Assembly: GCF_000633255.1 (NCBI RefSeq)
Contig: NZ_AYMJ01000030.1
Coordinates: forward strand, 1-64,000
Direction: 5' to 3'
Source: Pseudomonas sp. H1h
GTDB taxonomy: Bacteria; Pseudomonadota; Gammaproteobacteria; Pseudomonadales; Pseudomonadaceae
Length of the DNA: 64,000 bases
Shown in pieces: positions 17,950 to 26,344 of the stretch; the first letter of the stretch is position 1; each line of letters opens with the position of its first letter. The notes under the pieces were generated by a model. That model saw only the letters and a list, made by a program, of their open reading frames with translations. It was not told the DNA's origin and did not search any database. Both the position numbers and the translations under genes were made by a program.

Positions 17950-18746
17950 CAGAGTTCATCCACCATTTCGCCGACACGTTGCCGGAACAGGCGCAGGGCC
18001 ATGGCGCAGAACAGCAGGCCGATGATCAGCAGTGGCATCAGCGACGGCCAGTTCGGCCACTGGTTATAGAGGAACACGTTCTGGTAGCTGGTCATCAGCG
18101 GCGTCATCGGGTTGAGGCTGATCAGGTGCTGGATACCCGGCGGCAGGATCGACAGCGGGTAAACGATTGGCGTCAGCCAGAACCAGAACTGCAGGCAGAT
18201 GCCGAACATCTGCCCGACATCGCGGAAGAACACGTTGAGGATGCCGAGGATCATCCCCAGCCCGGCGGCGAAGATCACCTGTACGATCAATAGCGGGATC
18301 AGCGCCAGCAAGGCCATGCCGGGCAGGCGTCCACTGATCAGCAGAAAACCGAAGAACAGCGCCAGGATAATCGCGAAGTTGATCCCGGCGTTGAACAGCG
18401 CAATCACTGGCAGGCAGATGCGCGGGAAGCTGATTTTCTTCAGCAGGTTGGCGTTTTCCAGAAACATGCTCTGGCTGCGCGAGGTGATTTCCGCAAACAG
18501 CCCCCAGGTCAGCAGGCCCGCGCACAGGTACACGCTGTAGGCCAGGCCATCCTCCACACCCGGCAGGCGCGCTCGCATGATCTGGGAAAAGATCACCGTG
18601 TACACGACGATCATCGACAGCGGATTGAGCACGGTCCACAGCGCGCCGAACAGCGAATTGCGATAACGCGCCTGAAACTCCCGCTTGACGCTGCCGAGGA
18701 CGAATCCGCGATAGCTGCGCAGCGAGCGGTACAGGGAAAGCAGCAT
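17949..18746 (-). CDS. wzm: O-antigen ABC transporter permease
   Basis: This 265-residue ABC-2 type permease has about six membrane helices (for example YRNSLFGALWTVLNPLSMIVVYTVIF and LGMILGILNVFFRDVGQMFGICLQFWFW). The ATG at 18746 overlaps the wbpW stop as TGATG. A TTG one codon upstream is also possible. It forms the membrane channel for D-rhamnan export with Wzt. Confidence 0.93.
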   Translation of the reverse strand: MLLSLYRSLRSYRGFVLGSVKREFQARYRNSLFGALWTVLNPLSMIVVYTVIFSQIMRARLPGVEDGLAYSVYLCAGLLTWGLFAEITSRSQSMFLENANLLKKISFPRICLPVIALFNAGINFAIILALFFGFLLISGRLPGMALLALIPLLIVQVIFAAGLGMILGILNVFFRDVGQMFGICLQFWFWLTPIVYPLSILPPGIQHLISLNPMTPLMTSYQNVFLYNQWPNWPSLMPLLIIGLLFCAMALRLFRQRVGEMVDEL

Positions 18747-20188
18747 CAAACCGTCCTGCCGTATTGGTCTTCGAAGCGCACGATGTCGTCTTCACCCAGG
18801 TATTCGCCGCTTTGGACCTCGATGATCACCAGGTCGATCACGCCGGGGTTTTCCAGGCGATGGCGGTGTCCGGCGGCAATGAACGTCGATTCGTTCTTGG
18901 CCACCAGATGAGTGCCGGTGCCGTTGTTGGTGACCTTGGCCATGCCTTCGACCACCACCCAGTGTTCGTTGCGGTGATGGTGCATTTGCAGCGACAGCTT
19001 GCCGCCGGGCTTGACCACGATGCGCTTGATCTTGAAGCGCGGGCCTTCCTCGAGCACGGTGTAGGTGCCCCACGGGCGACTGACCGTACGGTGCAGGCGA
19101 TAAGCTTCGTGGGATTTGTCCTTGAGCTGCTTGGCGACCCGCCGCACATCCTGGGCGCGGTCGGCGTGGGCTACCAGCACCGCGTCGGCGGTGTCGACGA
19201 TGATCAGGTTATCCACACCCACAGTGGCCACCAGTCGGCCTTCGCTCTGCACGAAGTTGTTGTGGCTGTCGATGAAGATCGCTTCGCCGCTGGCGCGATT
19301 GTTGTCGGCATCGGCCGGCACGAGCGCCGCCACGGCACCCCATGAACCGATGTCGCTCCAGTCGAAACCGGCGGGCACCACCACGACTTTTTCCGAGCGT
19401 TCCATCAACGCGTAATCGATGGAGATATCGGTGATTTCCGCAAAAAGTGCCGGTGACAGTTCCTGTTGCAGGCAGCCGACGGTTTCCACCGGGGCGCTGG
19501 CCTCCATGCAGGCACGGGTCTGTTCCAGCAACTGCGGGGCATGCAGTTGCAACTCGTTGATCAGGGTGGCAGTGGTGAAGCAGAACATGCCCGAGTTCCA
19601 CAGGAAGTCGCCACTTTCCAGGTAATGGGTGGCGGTCTGCAGGTCGGGTTTCTCGACAAAGCGCTGCACTTTCGCCGCGCCTCTGGCGTCCAGCGGTGCG
19701 CCGGTCTCGATGTAGCCGAAGCCGGTTTCCGGAGTGCTCGGCACCACGCCGAAGGTCACCAGGTAACCGTCCTTCGCCAGATTGGCGGCGTGTTCGACAG
19801 CGCTCTTGAGTGCTTCCTGGTTGACGATCAAATGGTCGGCGGGCATCACCACCATGATCGCATCGTCACCGTGCAACGCCTGCAGTGACAGGGCGGCGGC
19901 GGCGATTGCCGGGGCGGTGTTGCGCCCGGTCGGCTCCAGCAGGAAGTGCCCACGGTGGCGCGACACGTGAGCCGCGCAATAGTGATCCTTGCTCTGGAAG
20001 TAGTACTCGCGGTTGGTCACCGTGACGATGTCGCCCCAGCCATCGAGCAATGCGGCGGCACGCTGATAGGTCTTGCCGAGCAACGACTGGCCGTCGGGCA
20101 GGGTCATGAACGGCTTGGGATGGCCCTCGCGGGACACCGGCCACAAACGAGTGCCGGCACCGCCGGACAGAATCACGGGGATCAGCAT
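18746..20188 (-). CDS. wbpW: Mannose-6-phosphate isomerase/GDP-mannose pyrophosphorylase
   Basis: This 480-residue bifunctional type II PMI/GMP makes mannose-6-P from fructose-6-P and GDP-mannose from mannose-1-P. The nucleotidyltransferase signature GGAGTRLWPVSREGHPKPF is at residues 10-28 and the FVEKP motif follows in the middle. The C-terminal cupin has LQMHHHRNEHWVVVEG and the zinc-site end VIEVQSGEYLGEDDIVRFEDQYGR. It supplies GDP-mannose to Gmd/Rmd. The related enzymes AlgA and PslB differ by locus; here the A-band context decides the name. Confidence 0.92.
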   Translation of the reverse strand: MLIPVILSGGAGTRLWPVSREGHPKPFMTLPDGQSLLGKTYQRAAALLDGWGDIVTVTNREYYFQSKDHYCAAHVSRHRGHFLLEPTGRNTAPAIAAAALSLQALHGDDAIMVVMPADHLIVNQEALKSAVEHAANLAKDGYLVTFGVVPSTPETGFGYIETGAPLDARGAAKVQRFVEKPDLQTATHYLESGDFLWNSGMFCFTTATLINELQLHAPQLLEQTRACMEASAPVETVGCLQQELSPALFAEITDISIDYALMERSEKVVVVPAGFDWSDIGSWGAVAALVPADADNNRASGEAIFIDSHNNFVQSEGRLVATVGVDNLIIVDTADAVLVAHADRAQDVRRVAKQLKDKSHEAYRLHRTVSRPWGTYTVLEEGPRFKIKRIVVKPGGKLSLQMHHHRNEHWVVVEGMAKVTNNGTGTHLVAKNESTFIAAGHRHRLENPGVIDLVIIEVQSGEYLGEDDIVRFEDQYGRTV

Positions 20189-20191
20189 GGC

Positions 20192-21160
20192 CTACTCCTT
20201 GGCGACGCGTTTCATGTCCGCATCCATCATCATGCGGATCAGGGTGTCGAGGTCGGTTTTTGGTTTCCAGCCCAGTACGCGCTGCGCCTTCGCCGGATTG
20301 CCGAGCAGCACTTCGACTTCGGCCGGGCGGAAGAACGCCGGGTCGATCTTCACGTAGTCGCGGTAGTTCAGACCGACGTGATCGAAGGCGATGCGGCACA
20401 TCTCGCGCACGGTGGTAGTGACGCCGGTGGCGACCACGAAATCGTCAGGCTTGTCCTGTTGCAGCATCAGCCACATGGCTTCGACGTAGTCACCGGCAAA
20501 ACCCCAGTCGCGCTTGGCGTCGATGTTGCCCAAGGCCAGTTCCTGCTGCTTGCCCTGCTTGATGCGGGCGGCGGCGTCGGTGACCTTGCGGGTGACGAAC
20601 TCGATGCCGCGCAGCGGTGATTCGTGGTTGAAGAGGATGCCGCTGCTGGCATGCAGGTCGAAACTTTCGCGGTAGTTGACGGTGATCCAGTGACCATAGA
20701 GTTTGGCCACGCCGTAGGGGCTGCGTGGATAGAACGGGGTGTTCTCGTCTTGCTGTTCAGCCTGGATCAGGCCGAACATTTCGCTAGTGGACGCCTGATA
20801 GAAACGGGTGTGCGGACTGAACTGGCGGATCGCTTCGAGCAGGTGGGTCACGCCCAGGCCATCGACGATGCCCGTGGTCACCGGTTGATTCCAGGACGCG
20901 GCGACAAAGCTTTGCGCGGCCAGGTTATAGACCTCGTCCGGCGCCGACTGGATGACCGCACGCTGCACCGAGCAGGCGTCGGCCATGTCCCCGTCCAGAT
21001 AGACGATGTCGGCTTCGACGCCCATCTCGCGCAGGCGCCAGCGCGAATCGCTGCTGCGCCGTGCGACCAGACCGTGAACCTTGTAACCCTTGTCGAGCAG
21101 CAGTCGGGCCAGATAGGCGCCGTCCTGGCCGGTGATCCCTGTGATCAGTGCACTTTTCAT
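20192..21160 (-). CDS. gmd: GDP-mannose 4,6-dehydratase
   Basis: This 322-residue extended short-chain dehydrogenase has the NADP site GITGQDGAYLARLLLDKGY at the N-terminus and the catalytic YxxxK in SPYGVAKLYGHW. It turns GDP-D-mannose into the 4-keto-6-deoxy intermediate. The start overlaps the rmd stop (ATGA), and it lies 3 bases before wbpW. An ATG and the standard N-terminus support the start. Confidence 0.95.
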   Translation of the reverse strand: MKSALITGITGQDGAYLARLLLDKGYKVHGLVARRSSDSRWRLREMGVEADIVYLDGDMADACSVQRAVIQSAPDEVYNLAAQSFVAASWNQPVTTGIVDGLGVTHLLEAIRQFSPHTRFYQASTSEMFGLIQAEQQDENTPFYPRSPYGVAKLYGHWITVNYRESFDLHASSGILFNHESPLRGIEFVTRKVTDAAARIKQGKQQELALGNIDAKRDWGFAGDYVEAMWLMLQQDKPDDFVVATGVTTTVREMCRIAFDHVGLNYRDYVKIDPAFFRPAEVEVLLGNPAKAQRVLGWKPKTDLDTLIRMMMDADMKRVAKE

Positions 21161-22071
21161 TCTTGTCGTACTCGCTGCTCCCAGTCGGACAGGATCGCCC
21201 GCAGGGATTGTTGTGTTGTGATTTCAGGCGTCCATCCCGTGGTCTGGGCCAGCCTTGCGTGACTGCCGTAAACGCGACGCTGATCTGCACGGCGCATGCG
21301 CGCCGGATCCTGGACCAGTTGCAGGTCGACCTCGGCGAGGTCGCCCATCTGCTCGATCAAACTACGGATACTGTGCTCGTGGCCCGAGCAGATGTTGTAG
21401 ACCTGCCCCGGCGTGCCTTTCTCCAGCAGAGCGAAATACGCCGAGATCACATCGCCGACATCGAGGAAGTCCCGCGTGACGTCAATGTCGCCGACCTCCA
21501 GTTGCGGGGCTTGCAGGCCTTGTTTGATGCGGTTGATCTGGCGCGCAGCACTGGCGATGACAAAGTTGTCTTTCTGCCCGCTGCCGATGTGATTGAACGG
21601 TCGCGCCACCAGCACCGGCAAGCCTTCGCTCAGGCCCCATTGCAGGCTGAGAAACTCCGCGGAAAGCTTGCTCACCGCGTACGGATTGCGCGGGCAGGGC
21701 GGTTGGAGTTCGGTGATGGGCAGGGCGCGCTCGTCGACTTGTCCATAGACATCGCCGGAGCTGACATACAGGAAGGTCCCCTGAAAACCGCGTGCCTTGA
21801 GGGCTTGCAGCAGATTGAGGGTACCGAGCAGATTGATTTCGAGCGTGCGGGCCGGATCGCGGAAGGCTTCGGGAACGAAGGTCTGGCCGGCCAGGTGAAT
21901 CACCGCGTCGGGCAATTGCGGCCACAGGTCGACGAGGCTTTGCGATGCCGTGAGATCGTAGGGTGCGGCGGCAGGCAGCAGTTCCCACGTCGAATCAGGC
22001 TGCGCCAGACGCGACTGGAGATGTTGTCCCACGAATCCACTCAGTCCCGTGACGAACAAGCGCTTTTTCAA
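21157..22071 (-). CDS. rmd: GDP-6-deoxy-D-lyxo-4-hexulose reductase (GDP-D-rhamnose synthesis)
   Basis: This 304-residue short-chain reductase has VTGLSGFVGQHLQSRL at the N-terminus and YxxxK in NPYAVSKLSAEF. It reduces Gmd's product to GDP-D-rhamnose, the donor for WbpX/Y/Z. It is the first gene of the minus-strand operon, overlapping gmd by 4 bases. The start appears to be TTG (complement of CAA at 22069-22071) with AAGGGG upstream, because no in-frame ATG fits the conserved N-terminus. Confidence 0.93.
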   Translation of the reverse strand: MKKRLFVTGLSGFVGQHLQSRLAQPDSTWELLPAAAPYDLTASQSLVDLWPQLPDAVIHLAGQTFVPEAFRDPARTLEINLLGTLNLLQALKARGFQGTFLYVSSGDVYGQVDERALPITELQPPCPRNPYAVSKLSAEFLSLQWGLSEGLPVLVARPFNHIGSGQKDNFVIASAARQINRIKQGLQAPQLEVGDIDVTRDFLDVGDVISAYFALLEKGTPGQVYNICSGHEHSIRSLIEQMGDLAEVDLQLVQDPARMRRADQRRVYGSHARLAQTTGWTPEITTQQSLRAILSDWEQRVRQE

Positions 22072-22500
22072 ACAGCGACCCCTTGGTCTTTAACTTTCGC
22101 CACTTTCCCACAGGCTTTAAGGAGAAGTCTGTCAGGCCGGATGAAAAAGACCGACAAGACGACAGGCGAAGTCATTGTTGTAGTTGTTTGTTACCAATCT
22201 GTGCCAAATGCGCAGCAATTTCAACAGGGCAAACCGTGACCGGTCAGTTCTCGTCAGCGTAGCCTGATTTATTCTCGTCCGGCGGTTCCCGGATTTGCGA
22301 AGGATGTGTTTAGAATGGCCCTCGTCGCCATCTCCTCAGGTTAGCCGGGGGACATTGCGCAACAAGGTGAAACCAGCCACTAAAACAAGAACGAAGACGA
22401 GCTCCATGACGAAGGACGAGCAGCGGTGATCCCGACTCGATCCAGCGCTTGGCCGTCATAGCGTGAAGCTGCCGGGATGGTGGTTTCACCGTGGGATGCC
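22072..22500. promoter_or_regulatory. Divergent control region between the two D-rhamnan gene sets
   Basis: These 429 bases between rmd (minus) and the plus-strand glycosyltransferase contain no convincing coding frame. Promoters for both operons must lie here. A possible plus-strand -10 (TAGAAT near 22312) has no well-spaced -35. The stretch 22315-22500 would be a long untranslated leader for the plus-strand operon. No known leader motif or riboswitch was recognised. Confidence 0.45.
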
Positions 22501-24135
22501 ATGAATTTCATTCTTTACTCGGACGTCAACGACCGCTCCATCAGCCAGAGTCTGGGCCGTCCGGAATATAGCTATTACTTCGTGCTCAAGGCCTACCGTC
22601 CTGTGCTGGAAAGCCTTGGGCAGGTGCACGTGGTGTCGTCGGCCGCCGAAGTCGACCCGTTGTATCGGCAGTTGCAACTGACCGGTCAGGACAGCCTCTT
22701 TCTTTCGTTTGCCCCTCCGCACAAAACCCCGACCGACCTGCAATGTCCGGTGGTCTGCGTGATCGCGTGGGAGTACGACTCGATCCCGGTCGACCCTCGC
22801 GAAGAACACGTCCACCATGACTGGAGCCGGATCCTCGCGCGCCATGGTCGGGCGATCACGTTGTCCAGCCACACGGCACAAGCCATTCGCCGGACCATGG
22901 GCGAGGACTTTCCTGTGCTGGTGTTGCCGACGCCGTTGTGGGAAGGCTTCGCCGCTGTGCGCCAGCAATACCCGGCTGTGCCGGTGAACCCGGGCGCCCT
23001 GTTGCAGATCAAGGGCTGCATCATAGACAGCCGCACTCTCGGCCTGTCTGCCGACGGGCTGATTGCACCGACGCCCAATGAGCCGGCATCGGAACCCGGC
23101 GAGCCGGGCGACGTCGCTGCGCCGTCCGAGCCTGCGCCGCCACCGGAACTGACCCTGCGCCGTCGTGCGTTCATCACCAAGCACTACTTGCGCGAAGGCT
23201 GGCGGGCAACGGCGACTTCCAACGAACACCAACCGTTATTTCTGCTCAAGCACAATCTGCTGCTGTGGTATCGCGAAGCCGTTCGCGATCTGCTGCCGAT
23301 CGCCCTGCGCCGTCAGTTGTTCCGCTTGCGTGCACCTGCCGCCGAACCCTTGCCGCCGGATCCTGGCGGCAGTGAAGTGCCTGTGCCAGCGGTGGCCGAG
23401 CATCCGCAGGCCAGCCTGCCGGATACCAGCGCCACGGTGCAGACCGAGGTCAGCGGCGTGGTGTTTGTGAGCGTCTTCAACCCCGAAGACGGGCGCAAGA
23501 ACTGGCATCACCTGATCACTGCTTTCTGCTGGGCCATGCGCGACGTCGAAGATGCCACGCTGGTGCTGAAGATGACGCAGAACGATCTGGCGACCTATTA
23601 CGTGCACCTGATCACCCTGTTGTCGCAGCTTTCACCGTTCGCCTGCCGGGTGGTGGTCATGCATGGTTACTTGCAGGACGAGGAGTTCGCCAGGCTTTAC
23701 GGTGCCGCCAGTTTCTATGTCAACGCGTCCCGCTGTGAGGGCTTGTGCCTGCCGCTGATGGAGTTCATGTCCTGCGGCCGCCCGGTGATTGCGCCAGACC
23801 ATACGGCGATGCACGACTACATCGACGAGCGTGTCGGCTTCATCGTCAAGTCCAGTCGTGAGCCGACGATCTGGCCGGATGACGTGAAGATCCTCTATCG
23901 CACCCTGCGCCATCGTCCGGATTGGGGGTCGTTGAAAACGGCCTACGAGGACAGCTACGCCATGGCCAGGCATGATCCGGCGGCCTATCAGGCGATGGCC
24001 CAGGCCGCGAACGAGCGCATGCGCGAATACTGCAGTTTTGCCCCGGTGCAGCAGCGTCTGGCGCAATTTTTTCAGCTGACGCCGAGTGCAACAACCCCAC
24101 AGCTGATCGCCGAGGCGGGGACTGCATCATGCTGA
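22501..24135 (+). CDS. Glycosyltransferase, GT4-like, D-rhamnan-associated (first of tandem pair)
   Basis: The product is 544 residues. The N-terminus MNFILYSDVND is followed by GRPEYSYYFVLKAYRPVLESLG, nearly repeated in the next gene. The C-terminal half is a GT-B donor domain with VFVSVFNPEDGRKNWHHLITAF and SRCEGLCLPLMEFMSCGRPVI. A Pro-rich insert (about residues 195-220) and a second Pro-rich segment (about 280-315) split the halves. The ATG at 22501 is chosen; an upstream GTG/ATG gives only a few extra residues. By position it matches the first of five accessory genes beside the P. aeruginosa A-band locus. The acceptor is unknown. Confidence 0.78.
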   Translation: MNFILYSDVNDRSISQSLGRPEYSYYFVLKAYRPVLESLGQVHVVSSAAEVDPLYRQLQLTGQDSLFLSFAPPHKTPTDLQCPVVCVIAWEYDSIPVDPREEHVHHDWSRILARHGRAITLSSHTAQAIRRTMGEDFPVLVLPTPLWEGFAAVRQQYPAVPVNPGALLQIKGCIIDSRTLGLSADGLIAPTPNEPASEPGEPGDVAAPSEPAPPPELTLRRRAFITKHYLREGWRATATSNEHQPLFLLKHNLLLWYREAVRDLLPIALRRQLFRLRAPAAEPLPPDPGGSEVPVPAVAEHPQASLPDTSATVQTEVSGVVFVSVFNPEDGRKNWHHLITAFCWAMRDVEDATLVLKMTQNDLATYYVHLITLLSQLSPFACRVVVMHGYLQDEEFARLYGAASFYVNASRCEGLCLPLMEFMSCGRPVIAPDHTAMHDYIDERVGFIVKSSREPTIWPDDVKILYRTLRHRPDWGSLKTAYEDSYAMARHDPAAYQAMAQAANERMREYCSFAPVQQRLAQFFQLTPSATTPQLIAEAGTASC

Positions 24136-25433
24136 TCATCATTCATTCGGAAACCAACAAGAGCAATATCCAGCAGAACCTCGGGCGTCCCGAATACAGC
24201 TACTACTTTGTGCTCAAGGAATTCCGCCCGGTGCTCGAGCGTCTGGGGCAAGTGATTGAAGTGAGCAACCCGGACGAACTGGTCGATCGGCTGTACTTCG
24301 ATTGCCTGAGTCGCGGTGAGGCGTGCGTGTTCCTGTCGTTCTCGCCGCCGCATCGCACGCCGACTCATTACGCCTGCCCGACCATTCCGGTGTTTGCCTG
24401 GGAGTTCAGCACTATTCCCACCGAGAGTTGGCACGGCGAGCCCCGGCATGACTGGCGCGTGGTGTTGAACGCCTGCGGCATGGCGATTACCCATTCGAGT
24501 TTCACGGTGAACGCTGTATGCGACGTGATGGGCGCGGACTACCCGATCTGTGCGATTGCTGCACCGGTGTGGGACCGCTTCGCCGCGCGCGGTGCGCAGT
24601 TACGCAAGCAGCCGGTGGTCGAGGCGGTGCAGTTGAAGCTGCGCGGCCTGTTGCTCGACAGCCGCACGGTAGACCTGCGCGCGTACGGTCCGCCGGGATT
24701 GTGCGAAGGCACGCCGCTGTCGTTCGCCGAGCCGCCGCAGGACTGCCAGTTGCAACTGGACGGCGTGGTCTACACCTCGGTGTTCAACCCTTACGACGGG
24801 CGCAAGAACTGGCAGGACATGATCAGCGCGTTCTGCACCACGTTCCGTGACGTCGCCGATGCCACCCTGGTGCTGAAACTCACGCACCATGACATCGCCA
24901 ATGCCCTGAGTGACATGCTGCATCACCTGTACAAGAACCAGTCCTACCAGTGCCGGATCGTACTGATCCATGGGTATCTGGCGGACGCCGATTATGAAGC
25001 ACTGGTGCAGGCCACCAGTTACGTGGTCAACAGTTCCTATGGCGAAGGGCAGTGCTTGCCGCTGATGGAGTTCATGTCCTGTGGCAAACCGGCGATTGCG
25101 CCGCTGAACACGGCGATGGCTGACTACGTCGACAGCGACAACGCGTTCATTGTCGACTCCACCGACGAGCTCACGGCCTGGCCCCATGACCCGCGTGCGG
25201 CCTACCGCACCTTGCGCTACATGACTGATTGGGACTCGTTGTGCGCGGCGTATCGCGCCAGTTATGAGGTGGCCAAAAACGATGTCGAGCGTTATGCGCG
25301 GATGTCCGAGCATGCCGTACACAACCTGCAGCGCTTCTGCAGCCAGGCAAGTGCAGAGGACCGCCTGCGCACATTTTTTGCCCAGCACGCAGAGGCCATC
25401 AAGCCGTTGTCCGTGGAAGCCTTGGGCGCATGA
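24129..25433 (+). CDS. Glycosyltransferase, GT4-like, D-rhamnan-associated (second of tandem pair)
   Basis: This 434-residue paralogue of the preceding protein has the same N-terminal GRPEYSYYFVLKEFRPVLERLG block and the donor-domain motifs VYTSVFNPYDGRKNWQDMISAF and SYGEGQCLPLMEFMSCGKPAI. It lacks the long Pro-rich insertion. It overlaps the first gene by 7 bases and the methyltransferase gene by 4, so the five genes form one operon. It may add a sugar to the D-rhamnan or its cap. Confidence 0.8.
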   Translation: MLIIIHSETNKSNIQQNLGRPEYSYYFVLKEFRPVLERLGQVIEVSNPDELVDRLYFDCLSRGEACVFLSFSPPHRTPTHYACPTIPVFAWEFSTIPTESWHGEPRHDWRVVLNACGMAITHSSFTVNAVCDVMGADYPICAIAAPVWDRFAARGAQLRKQPVVEAVQLKLRGLLLDSRTVDLRAYGPPGLCEGTPLSFAEPPQDCQLQLDGVVYTSVFNPYDGRKNWQDMISAFCTTFRDVADATLVLKLTHHDIANALSDMLHHLYKNQSYQCRIVLIHGYLADADYEALVQATSYVVNSSYGEGQCLPLMEFMSCGKPAIAPLNTAMADYVDSDNAFIVDSTDELTAWPHDPRAAYRTLRYMTDWDSLCAAYRASYEVAKNDVERYARMSEHAVHNLQRFCSQASAEDRLRTFFAQHAEAIKPLSVEALGA

Positions 25434-26344
25434 TCCGGCGCCTGCTTGCACGCTTGCGCCCGGCACCGTTGCCTGTCGCACCTGCACCTGCACCTGCACC
25501 TGCACCTGAGCCTCAGCCGATCGGCCAGGCCTCGCCACGGGACGTGGGGTTGCATGACGCGATTCTCGATGGCTGGTTCTCGAACGACAGTGGCGAGTTG
25601 CTCAAGGGCTTCGCCATCACGGCTGACGATACCTTGCTCGACGTCGGTTGCGGCGAGGGCGTGGCGACGCTGTTCGCCGTGCGACAGGGCGCCTCGGTGA
25701 TTTTCACCGACAGTGAACATGACAAGGTCCGCGATCTGGCCCGGCAGGTTGAGGCGCAGAGCAACAAGACGAATCTGGGCCTGGTCAGCAACAGCCTGCC
25801 GTTGCCGCTGGCCGCCGGTTGTGCGAGCAAGGTGGTGTGCATGGAAGTGCTCGAGCACATCGATCAACCGGAACCGTTCATGGCCGAACTGGTGCGCATG
25901 GGGCGTCCCGGCGCGCAGTATCTGCTGAGTGTCCCGGCGCCGGTCGGCGAGCACCTGCAACAAGGCATTGCCCCCGCCGGTTATTACCAGACGCCGAACC
26001 ACGTGCAGATTTTCACCGAGCAGCGCTTTGCCGAACTGGTGGAGAACGCCGGGCTGGTGATCGAGCATCGGCAGGCCAGCGGGTTCTTCTGGGTGATTGG
26101 CATGATCTTCTTCTGGGCCAGTGAGCGCGCCGCCGGCCGTGACCTCGGTGGCGCCGTGCGCGACCGGATTCAGGCCCCGTACCCGCCGTTGATGGAGAGC
26201 TGGTCGCGTACCTGGCAAGACCTGCTGGCGCAGCCGGATGGCCTGGCCATCAAGCAAATGCTCGACCGCTTCATGCCCAAGAGCCAGGTGATCATCGCCC
26301 GCAAACCGCTGGCGGGCGAAACCCGCGCCGGGAGCCAGCCATGA
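25430..26344 (+). CDS. SAM-dependent methyltransferase, class I (first of two in operon)
   Basis: This 304-residue methyltransferase has the SAM-binding motif I DDTLLDVGCGEGVATLF, an acidic motif II FTDSEHD and a VVCMEVLEHIDQPEPF block. A low-complexity Ala-Pro stretch (about residues 15-30) precedes the domain. It resembles the methyltransferase two genes downstream. A methylated terminal D-rhamnose is known to cap this type of polymer, so cap O-methylation is a reasonable but unproven role. It overlaps both neighbours by 4 bases. Confidence 0.8.
   Translation: MIRRLLARLRPAPLPVAPAPAPAPAPEPQPIGQASPRDVGLHDAILDGWFSNDSGELLKGFAITADDTLLDVGCGEGVATLFAVRQGASVIFTDSEHDKVRDLARQVEAQSNKTNLGLVSNSLPLPLAAGCASKVVCMEVLEHIDQPEPFMAELVRMGRPGAQYLLSVPAPVGEHLQQGIAPAGYYQTPNHVQIFTEQRFAELVENAGLVIEHRQASGFFWVIGMIFFWASERAAGRDLGGAVRDRIQAPYPPLMESWSRTWQDLLAQPDGLAIKQMLDRFMPKSQVIIARKPLAGETRAGSQP
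25478..25507 (+). repeat. Five tandem GCACCT hexamers in a coding region
   Basis: Five exact copies of GCACCT encode alternating Ala-Pro near the N-terminus of the methyltransferase. Copy-number change would alter linker length by two residues per unit without shifting the frame. Confidence 0.95.

Noticed and set aside
22312..22317. TAGAAT as a firm sigma-70 -10 for the glycosyltransferase operon
   Set aside because: No -35 hexamer at 16-18 bases. It is kept only as a possibility in the region note.
25478..25507. Hexamer array as a CRISPR or regulatory repeat
   Set aside because: Units are 6 bases without spacers and in frame within a methyltransferase gene.
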